From a bacterium (lineage in GTDB: Bacteria > SZUA-79 > Acidulodesulfobacterales > Acidulodesulfobacteraceae): a DNA stretch of 5,103 nt. A program made the position numbers and the translations under genes. Shown here in pieces: positions 1 to 4,538 of this stretch. The stretch covers positions 1-5,103 of the forward strand of contig JAJYQZ010000302.1 of assembly GCA_021794335.1 (NCBI GenBank). The letters run 5' to 3'. The notes beneath the pieces are model-generated. The model made no database searches and had not been told where the DNA came from. It was given only the letters and a program-made list of their open reading frames with translations. The stretch's first letter is position 1. Each line of letters begins with the position of its first letter.

Positions 1-473
1 TTTGACAAAAGCCCTATCAGTATAATATTGGCAACCTTGATATTTCCTAAAGACATTGCCGTTTCTTTATTATTAACCATAAGCAGTTTATCGAAATTAA
101 TTTTTAAAGCCCCGCTAATCTCCGCAATAGAAATCCTGTCATTTTCACGGGTGGATGCCCACAATGGAATTTTACCATAATTTGACGAAATTATTAATGT
201 TTTTTTATCCGCAAAATCTTTGGCATACCTTAAAGTTTCGTAAATATCGAATGAAAGAAGTATATCGGCGCCATGCCCCGGTATAAGCGGCGAGAATACC
301 TTATCCCCAAATCTTATATGAGTCGAGACGGAACCGCCTCTTTGCGACATGCCGTGAACCTCCGAAGTCTTAACATCGAAGCCTTTTTCGTAAGCGGCAT
401 TACCGATAATCTTTCCGGCAAGAACCACGCCCTGTCCGCCGATTCCGCATACTAATATATTTTGCGCATCCAT
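1..473 (-). CDS. iorB: Indolepyruvate ferredoxin oxidoreductase, beta subunit (3' end outside window)
   Basis: The first 157 residues are present; the frame runs open off the left edge. IorB is the small subunit of indolepyruvate:ferredoxin oxidoreductase, a cytoplasmic complex that converts aryl pyruvates plus CoA to aryl-acetyl-CoA, CO2 and reduced ferredoxin. Visible marks of the 2-oxoacid oxidoreductase gamma-type domain are the N-terminal glycine motif GIGGQGVVLAGK (residues 10-21) and the signature TSEVHGMSQRGGSVSTHIR (36-54), which is typical of IorB. Family members are usually about 190-200 residues, so perhaps 35-40 are missing. The ATG at 473 puts the glycine motif at the usual distance from the N terminus. 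It lies 25 bp after the iorA stop, in the same direction, so the two form an operon. No Shine-Dalgarno is visible before this ATG. The aryl-pyruvate preference is a family assignment, not shown by the sequence. Confidence 0.93.
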   Translation of the reverse strand, partial: MDAQNILVCGIGGQGVVLAGKIIGNAAYEKGFDVKTSEVHGMSQRGGSVSTHIRFGDKVFSPLIPGHGADILLSFDIYETLRYAKDFADKKTLIISSNYGKIPLWASTRENDRISIAEISGALKINFDKLLMVNNKETAMSLGNIKVANIILIGLLS

Positions 474-498
474 AAGTTTAAGGTTCGTTCGTTAAGAT

Positions 499-2379
499 TT
501 AATTTTTAATTTCTTCGATAAAGTTAAATACGCATATGTCTTTGCAAATAGAACAACCAATGCACGAGCTATCGATAAAAGGAATCGGTTTATTATTATC
601 CAAAAAATTCTCCGAATTAAGGATAGAAGGGCATCCGATTTGCATACAGAGATTGCATCCGTTGCAACCTTCGAGTATCTTGAATTTTTTACCTAGATCG
701 ATTTTGCATGGATATAAAATGCACGGCCTTTTTGTGATAATCACATTTAAATTTTTGGAGCTTAGCGCCTTTTTTAAGGTTTTATAAACGGCGTTATAAT
801 TATACGGGTCAATTATGTATATTTCATCTATTCCAATGCCTTCCACCACTCTTTTTATGTCTATTTTGTTAGATACGACTTGACCCGAAGACAGGTTTTT
901 ACCGGTTCCGGGATGATCCTGCCCGCCTGTCATCGCGGTTGTCGAATTATCCAAAATAATTGCCGTGAAGCATGCGTTATTGTATTTTGCGTCTATTAAT
1001 GAAGTAATACCGGAATGAAAAAATGTAGAATCCCCCATTATGCCTGCAATTTTTTTATGCGAGGAATTTGATAAAGATAAGCCCTGCGCCGCTCCAAAGG
1101 CAAGTCCCATCGATATGCAGCTATCCATTGCATTTAGAGGCGGTAATGCGCCAAGGGTATAACAGCCTATGTCTCCCATAACCGGAACCTTGAGTTTTTT
1201 CAGGGCATAAAATACGGAGGTATGCGGGCATCCGCTGCAAAGAGCAGGAAGCCTTTGAGGCAATTTTTCCAAAAGACTGTCAAGTTTGCTCAAGCCGCCT
1301 TTTCCCTGCAATTTGTCAGACGATTTATTGTCATATTTTTTAATAAAGCCGGCGCTTATAAGCCCTTCTTTTACCATATCAGGCGTAAGTTCTCCGAATC
1401 TGTTAAAAATCTCTTTGCCCCTTAAGTTTATGCCTATGGAGGATATTTCATTTTGTATGAACGGTTCTAATTCCTCGACTATAATGACGCTTTTTACTCT
1501 TTTTACAAATTCTTTAACAAGTAAATCAGGAAGGGGATAAGAAAAAGAGAGTTTTAAAACCGAGGCGAACGGAGCAATTTCTTTAACATACTGGTAGGAA
1601 ATCCCGCTTGTAATTGCTCCAAAATCAAGGCTGTTATATTCGATATTGTTAATGCCGGAATTATTTGAAAATTCCTGCAATTTTTTTAGCCTTTCTATTG
1701 CAATTTTATGCCTCTTTCTTGCATAAACAGGAGCCATAACAAATTTTTCTATGTCTTTAATGTATGGTTTTTTTTTCAGGCAAGAATTATTTTCGTTTTC
1801 TAAATTTGAATTCATATTCGGCAGATAAGCCGGTTCAATATGGACAATACTTTTTGAGTGGGATATTCTTGTAGTCGTTCTGATTATAACGGGCGTATCG
1901 AACCTTTCGCTTATTTCAAAAGCCGAATCGGTAAATTTAAAACATTCGTTGCTATCCGAGGGTTCAAACATCGGAACTTTGGCAAATTTTGAATAAAACC
2001 TGTTGTCCTGTTCGTTTTGAGAACTGTGCATAGCGGGGTCATCGGCGGTGATAATGACGATGCCGCCGCGAACTCCCGTTATCGCAAGAGTCATAAGCGG
2101 ATCCGAAGCTACATTAAGTCCGACATGTTTTGTGGCGAACATAGACCTTTTATAACCGATAGATGCGCCGATCGCTATTTCGAGCGCCGTTTTTTCGTTT
2201 ATCGACCAGTTAACGATAGCATTGTTAAATCTTGCAAGATAGGGAAGGATTTCGGAACTTGGGGTGCCCGGGTAGCCTGTTGCCACATGAACGCCGGCTT
2301 TGTAAGCGCCGGCGGCTATTGCTTCGTTGCCTGTGAGAAGGGCAGTGCTAATTTTTGCAGTTTTATTTATTATATTCAC
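499..2379 (-). CDS. iorA: Indolepyruvate ferredoxin oxidoreductase, alpha subunit
   Basis: Full-length, 626 residues, the usual size for IorA. This thiamine diphosphate (TPP) subunit decarboxylates the 2-oxoacid and passes electrons through Fe-S clusters to ferredoxin. In order: an N-terminal pyrimidine-binding domain with GYPGTPSSEI (35-44), the conserved Glu in NEKTALE (61-67) and KHVGLNVASDPL (84-95); a middle transketolase-C-like domain; the CSGCPH motif (381-386); a TPP/Mg-binding domain with GDSTFFHSG (449-457) and DNSTTAMTGGQDHPG (477-491); and a C-terminal ferredoxin domain with two 4Fe-4S motifs, C572-C575-C578-C583 (CxxCxxCxxxxCP) and C606-C609-C612-C616 (CxxCxxCxxxC). All ligands are intact. 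In the second motif the residue after the last Cys is Val rather than the common Pro. A stop codon directly precedes the GTG at 2379 and no other start lies before LLTGNEA, which fixes the start. Its SD (AGGCAG) is weak and distant. It is first in the operon with iorB. Confidence 0.96.
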   Translation of the reverse strand: MNIINKTAKISTALLTGNEAIAAGAYKAGVHVATGYPGTPSSEILPYLARFNNAIVNWSINEKTALEIAIGASIGYKRSMFATKHVGLNVASDPLMTLAITGVRGGIVIITADDPAMHSSQNEQDNRFYSKFAKVPMFEPSDSNECFKFTDSAFEISERFDTPVIIRTTTRISHSKSIVHIEPAYLPNMNSNLENENNSCLKKKPYIKDIEKFVMAPVYARKRHKIAIERLKKLQEFSNNSGINNIEYNSLDFGAITSGISYQYVKEIAPFASVLKLSFSYPLPDLLVKEFVKRVKSVIIVEELEPFIQNEISSIGINLRGKEIFNRFGELTPDMVKEGLISAGFIKKYDNKSSDKLQGKGGLSKLDSLLEKLPQRLPALCSGCPHTSVFYALKKLKVPVMGDIGCYTLGALPPLNAMDSCISMGLAFGAAQGLSLSNSSHKKIAGIMGDSTFFHSGITSLIDAKYNNACFTAIILDNSTTAMTGGQDHPGTGKNLSSGQVVSNKIDIKRVVEGIGIDEIYIIDPYNYNAVYKTLKKALSSKNLNVIITKRPCILYPCKIDLGKKFKILEGCNGCNLCMQIGCPSILNSENFLDNNKPIPFIDSSCIGCSICKDICVFNFIEEIKN

Positions 2380-2432
2380 TTAAAAGTTTCTGCCTGCAAT
2401 TAGGGGGATATATTTTATATTGTTTTTATGGT

Positions 2433-2460
2433 ATTATAGAGCAAAGTCATAAAGGCTCAA
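2433..2460 (-). promoter_or_regulatory. Candidate sigma70-type promoter of the iorAB operon
   Basis: On the minus strand, TTGAGC (2455-2460) and a perfect TATAAT (2433-2438) are separated by 16 bp. The predicted start near 2426 would give a leader of about 47 nt before the iorA GTG. The -10 hexamer matches consensus exactly and the -35 matches at four of six bases. No mapped start site is available, and the region is AT-rich, so chance matches are possible. Confidence 0.5.
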
Positions 2461-2469
2461 TAGCTAATG

Positions 2470-2573
2470 GCAGGGCAATCCGAGAAAACACGCACATTCT
2501 AAATCAATACCGTTGCTTTCTTTCGAATCTGGCGGGGTTTTCGATCTTCCTGCCGTATTGTCGGATTACCCGC
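2470..2573. other. Potential structured RNA element of unknown identity
   Basis: The stretch 2549-2573 can pair without a gap to three separate upstream segments. 2561-2573 pairs with 2470-2483 (GGGCAATCCGA against TCGGATTACCC, one C/A mismatch, extended two pairs outward past a bulged A). 2555-2560 (GTATTG) pairs with 2505-2510 (CAATAC). 2549-2554 (CCTGCC) pairs with 2531-2536 (GGCGGG, one G-U if RNA). This leaves 20-21 nt bulges at 2484-2504 and 2511-2530. A competing pairing exists: GGCAGG (2469-2474) with CCTGCC (2549-2554). No poly-U tract follows on either strand. It resembles no riboswitch or small RNA I recognise, and the transcribed strand is unknown. The region is more GC-rich than the AT-rich DNA on its right side. 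Confidence 0.3.
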
Positions 2574-2574
2574 A

Positions 2575-2595
2575 TTTAATATAACATATATTAAA
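2575..2595. repeat. AT-rich inverted repeat, possible operator
   Basis: Perfect 9-bp arms TTTAATATA and TATATTAAA around a 3-bp centre (ACA). It lies just upstream of the candidate -35 of the amidotransferase promoter. Its right half (ATATATTAAA, 2586-2595) recurs at 2625-2634. In DNA this AT-rich such dyads arise easily, so an operator role is only a suggestion. Confidence 0.35.
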
Positions 2596-2600
2596 ACTTT

Positions 2601-2629
2601 TTGAAAAGCATTATTTTGATTAATATATA
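2601..2629 (+). promoter_or_regulatory. Candidate promoter of the amidotransferase gene
   Basis: TTGAAA (2601-2606) and TATATA (2624-2629) are spaced 17 bp apart; TATATT (2626-2631) at 19 bp is an alternative -10. The predicted start near 2636 would give a leader of about 60 nt. The -35 matches consensus at five of six positions, but the surrounding AT-rich sequence makes the -10 unspecific. Confidence 0.35.
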
Positions 2630-2633
2630 TTAA
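2620..2633. repeat. AT-only palindrome overlapping the candidate -10
   Basis: A perfect 14-bp palindrome, TTAATATATATTAA. It shares the half-site with the dyad at 2575-2595, with centres about 41-42 bp apart (close to four helical turns). It covers the candidate -10 of the amidotransferase promoter, where a bound repressor would block polymerase. Low sequence complexity keeps confidence low. Confidence 0.3.
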
Positions 2634-2682
2634 ACTAAAAATAATAAATTTAATAAAATAGTATTAAAACAAAGGGTTAAAC

Positions 2683-2688
2683 GAGGAG
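2683..2688 (+). promoter_or_regulatory. Shine-Dalgarno site that fixes the GTG start at 2697
   Basis: GAGGAG ends 8 nt before the GTG at 2697. This strong, well-spaced site supports the non-ATG start, which is also the only one that places Cys at position 2, where class II amidotransferases need it. Confidence 0.85.
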
Positions 2689-2696
2689 AAAACAGC

Positions 2697-3545
2697 GTGT
2701 GTAGAATGATCGGGGTTATGTCAAAAAATAAAATCTATTATAAATACATAATCGAAGACAGAGAAAACGGGGGAGCATTCCACAGCCTTAAGGCGCAGTC
2801 TAAAAAAGCTTACGATGCCCCTCACAAAGATGGTTTCGGCATATATGTTATGTCGTTTAAAAATAACGGGCAAAACAATGAAGGTAAAGAACCTGAGCGC
2901 GAGTTTTTGTTTAAAAGCGGAACCCCTATTACCGAAAGCGCAGAGTTATCCGAAAGACTTAATTATATTAACGGAAATCTTTTAATATCACATATAAGAC
3001 TGGCTTCAAGCGGAAAAGGGGAGATTGACAATATCCATGCCCACCCCTATGTGAGCCCGGATTTTTTTGAAGTTAAGGGGATTAATAATGTTACCGATTG
3101 GGAAAATTCGGACAGCCCTTATTCAAGCTATGTATTAGCCCATAATGGAACGGTTTATAACCTTGGAGACGAATCTATGACGGACTCGCAGGCCCTGTTA
3201 AACTTAATTGCCGGCAATTTTAAAAACGGCGTCGATTTCGACGGACTTAAAGATTTTATTTCCGATTTTGTTAATAGATTCGATTTTACCGCCATCAATT
3301 TTTTACTGAAAGATCCAAAAAACGACCTGTATGCGTTAAGGCTTGCGAAGGCTAAAAAGAAAGGGGAAGATCCAGCGAAGCAGCCGAGATTGGCATATTA
3401 TTCTTTATATTACTTGATAGACGAAGATAAAGCCGTGGTTGCATCGGAGCCTTACGATTCCGACAGAGGGTGGAAGTGCGTCAACAATTATACATTGTTA
3501 AAAATAGATAAAGACCTTAACATTAGAACGGCGGAGATTAATTAA
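2697..3545 (+). CDS. Class II glutamine amidotransferase, YafJ-like (COG0121)
   Basis: This 282-residue protein has an N-terminal-nucleophile (Ntn) glutamine amidotransferase domain, which hydrolyses glutamine to glutamate and ammonia for transfer to an acceptor. The start is MCRMIGV. After removal of Met, Cys2 would be the catalytic nucleophile. Other family marks are HKDGFGI (43-49), SHIRLAS (98-104, with the glutamine-binding Arg101), HAHPY (114-118), AHNGTVYN (148-155, Asn150/Gly151 of the oxyanion hole), the acidic substrate contact D163 in DSQ, and VVASEP (247-252). The length fits stand-alone YafJ-type proteins, which have no synthetase domain, so acceptor and pathway are unknown. There is no signal peptide or membrane segment. 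The gene stands alone on the plus strand: it diverges from iorA and converges on the ferritin gene with 7 bp between stop codons and no convincing terminator there. A maturation or nucleotide-related role seen in some COG0121 proteins cannot be inferred here. Confidence 0.88.
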   Translation: MCRMIGVMSKNKIYYKYIIEDRENGGAFHSLKAQSKKAYDAPHKDGFGIYVMSFKNNGQNNEGKEPEREFLFKSGTPITESAELSERLNYINGNLLISHIRLASSGKGEIDNIHAHPYVSPDFFEVKGINNVTDWENSDSPYSSYVLAHNGTVYNLGDESMTDSQALLNLIAGNFKNGVDFDGLKDFISDFVNRFDFTAINFLLKDPKNDLYALRLAKAKKKGEDPAKQPRLAYYSLYYLIDEDKAVVASEPYDSDRGWKCVNNYTLLKIDKDLNIRTAEIN

Positions 3546-3552
3546 GCCGTGA

Positions 3553-3804
3553 TTAATCGTGATGAAGAAATTTGTCATCCTGAACGGGGTCATTTTTTCT
3601 AATGTATTCCATAAGCATTGCCGCATGTTCTTTTTCTTCGTCCCTGTTGTGGGCTAAAATTTTTTTTAATTCCTCGTCTCCGGTAAGTTCGAATCTTTCT
3701 TGATACCAGTTAATTGCTTGAAATTCTTCGATTAAAGATTGTCTTGCCATTTCAAGGTTTATTGTTTCTTTCGTTAAATTCGAGTTATGGTAATCTTCGC
3801 ACAT
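3553..3804 (-). CDS. Encapsulated-ferritin (EncFtn) type ferroxidase, short form without cargo tail
   Basis: An 83-residue two-helix mini-ferritin. From memory of Rhodospirillum rubrum EncFtn, the segments IEEFQAINWYQER (25-37) and ILAHNRDEEKEHAAMLMEYIRKND (49-72, quoted here only by its HNRDEEKEHA core) align closely. They give ferroxidase ligands E27, E57 and H60 (E32, E62, H65 in R. rubrum) plus W33 and Y34. In this family two subunits form each di-iron site within a ring, which oxidises Fe(II) and normally passes iron to an encapsulin shell. Oddities: the third helix is nearly absent, the protein ends after FLHHD with no C-terminal encapsulin-targeting peptide, no encapsulin gene is in the window, and Q29 stands where R. 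rubrum has the metal-entry residue E34. The ATG at 3804 is preferred over a TTG at 3867 because it has a GGGGG Shine-Dalgarno and the promoter start falls near 3870. A general ferritin-like or rubrerythrin fold is the alternative, but EncFtn fits best. Confidence 0.85.
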   Translation of the reverse strand: MCEDYHNSNLTKETINLEMARQSLIEEFQAINWYQERFELTGDEELKKILAHNRDEEKEHAAMLMEYIRKNDPVQDDKFLHHD

Positions 3805-3810
3805 ATATAT

Positions 3811-3815
3811 CCCCC
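3811..3815 (-). promoter_or_regulatory. Shine-Dalgarno site that fixes the ferritin start
   Basis: On the minus strand a GGGGG run (read as GGGGGAT) ends 6 nt before the ATG at 3804. It decides against the longer in-frame reading from the TTG at 3867, whose extra 21 residues show no family similarity. Confidence 0.75.
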
Positions 3816-3846
3816 ATATGCAAATATTGCTGTTATTATTCGGCTT

Positions 3847-3862
3847 CCGCTCTAACAAGCGG
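3847..3862 (-). promoter_or_regulatory. Small hairpin in the ferritin 5' leader
   Basis: In the minus-strand transcript, CCGCUU and GAGCGG pair (six pairs including one U-G) around a GUUA tetraloop, about 8 nt after the predicted start near 3870. A weaker GCAA/UUGC hairpin follows closer to the ribosome site. It could protect the mRNA 5' end or act in regulation; no known class is recognised. Confidence 0.35.
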
Positions 3863-3876
3863 CTCAATTATGTAAA

Positions 3877-3905
3877 ATTGTACCCGATTTTTTCTTAAAA
3901 ATCAA
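3877..3905 (-). promoter_or_regulatory. Strong candidate sigma70 promoter of the ferritin gene
   Basis: On the minus strand TTGATT (3900-3905) and TACAAT (3877-3882) are separated by exactly 17 bp. The predicted start near 3870 gives a leader of about 65 nt to the ATG at 3804. The spacing is ideal, and the -35 and -10 match consensus at four and five of six positions. Confidence 0.65.
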
Positions 3906-3917
3906 GTCGGTTAATAT

Positions 3918-3937
3918 TCCCAAATCCCGATTTGGGA
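3918..3937. repeat. Operator-like dyad between the ferritin and stress-protein genes
   Basis: Perfect 9-bp arms TCCCAAATC and GATTTGGGA around a 2-bp CC centre. The flanks extend the symmetry with a one-base bulge (AATAT on the left, ATATT on the right). No U-run follows on either strand, so it is not a terminator. Its centre is about 57-58 bp upstream of the predicted ferritin start, 12 bp beyond the -35, a position typical of activators; it is about 77 bp upstream of the predicted start of the stress-protein gene. It does not match the Fur, PerR, Rex or LexA consensus sites I know. The regulator is unknown. Confidence 0.55.
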
Positions 3938-3969
3938 TATTTAAATAGTTTATTAATATTTTACAATCC

Positions 3970-3998
3970 TTGAAAAAATTGTTTGAATTAGATAATAT
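3970..3998 (+). promoter_or_regulatory. Weak candidate promoter of the stress-protein gene
   Basis: TTGAAA (3970-3975) is followed after 17 bp by TAATAT (3993-3998), or after 15 bp by GATAAT (3991-3996). Either places the transcript start at about 4003-4005, at the ATG itself, which would make the mRNA leaderless or nearly so. No Shine-Dalgarno is seen before 4005, in agreement. The AT-rich context makes false matches likely. Confidence 0.3.
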
Positions 3999-4004
3999 TA
4001 AAAT

Positions 4005-4496
4005 ATGGAAATAGAAAAAAAGGTTCTTGTCGCAATCGATTTAAATTTTGAAACATCTTTTATATTAACGCAAGCCGCTTCGTTTTTTAGGGAAAATGCG
4101 GCAAAATTTTACATTTTGCATGTAATCTCTTCCGCGCCGTTTTCTATAATAAACAGGAAGGCCAATCTTCGGCTTAAAATGAAGGAAGCATATGAAGCCG
4201 TGGAAGATGGATTAAAAAAATCGGGTTTATATTATTTAAATTATGAGATTTTTATATCTTACGGTTTCCCCGCATCCGAAATTCTTAATTTTTCGAGGAA
4301 AAAAGGGTCGGATTTAATTGTCATAGGAACTCATCAAAAAATAGGCGTTAAGGAATTTATATCAGGTTCTATTTCTTTTTCGGTTGCAAAAAATTCCCTG
4401 TGCCCCGTGCTTTTAATCCCGCTTAAAAATTCAATCAAATTAAGCAAAGAAGAGTTGGCTAAAGAACCTGCGGTATCTTTGGTAAATCCCTCATAA
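4005..4496 (+). CDS. Universal stress protein, UspA family
   Basis: A single-domain 163-residue cytoplasmic protein of the UspA alpha/beta fold, a family of dimeric, often ATP-binding proteins induced by starvation and other stress. The first strand KKVLVAIDLN (5-14) carries the nucleotide-contacting Asp12; ILHVIS (37-42) is strand 2; GSDLIVIGTHQ (101-111), GSIS (121-124) and CPVLLIP (133-139) form the C-terminal signature. The classical ATP loop G-x2-G-x9-G-S/T reads G108-TH-Q111-x9-G121-S122 here, so the middle Gly is replaced by Gln and ATP binding may be altered. About 24 residues beyond the domain (140-163) form an extra charged tail. The ATG at 4005 places the first strand normally. It diverges from the ferritin gene across about 200 bp and is followed in the same direction after 42 bp by a flavoprotein gene, probably one transcript. 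The family is clear; the specific role is not. Confidence 0.9.
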   Translation: MEIEKKVLVAIDLNFETSFILTQAASFFRENAAKFYILHVISSAPFSIINRKANLRLKMKEAYEAVEDGLKKSGLYYLNYEIFISYGFPASEILNFSRKKGSDLIVIGTHQKIGVKEFISGSISFSVAKNSLCPVLLIPLKNSIKLSKEELAKEPAVSLVNPS

Positions 4497-4538
4497 ACTT
4501 TTGTATCGAATAAAATCACGGATATATTTTGGTATTTT

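Noticed and set aside
2293..2313. Repeated GCCGGC hexamers within iorA
   Set aside because: They fall in codons of the conserved Ala/Gly-rich N-terminal motif (GAYKAG), so coding constraint and chance explain them.
2017..2403. A 128-codon open frame on the plus strand opposite iorA
   Set aside because: It lies opposite the conserved N-terminal domain of IorA and its translation resembles no protein family; it is a shadow frame.
2504..2575. A 23-codon basic peptide on the minus strand as a possible leader peptide
   Set aside because: There is no Shine-Dalgarno and it lies upstream of the better iorA promoter, so it would not be on that transcript.
2355..2579. A 74-codon plus-strand frame over the intergenic region
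   Set aside because: No ribosome-binding site or recognisable domain, and it starts inside iorA. The potential RNA structure explains the region at least as well.
2461..2580. Integron attC site, tRNA, SRP RNA or 6S RNA as the identity of the structured region
   Set aside because: I looked for attC core sites, a cloverleaf, the conserved SRP loop and the 6S bubble and found none of them.
3528..3558. Inverted repeats at the convergent gene ends (GATTAAT/ATTAATC and ACGGC/GCCGT) as a terminator
   Set aside because: Stems of only 5-7 bp with loops of 9-13 nt, mutually overlapping and with no U-run on either strand.
3805..3867. An N-terminal extension of the ferritin from a TTG at 3867
   Set aside because: No ribosome-binding site, the predicted transcript start is at about the same base, and the extra residues are not ferritin-like. 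The ATG at 3804 has a strong SD.
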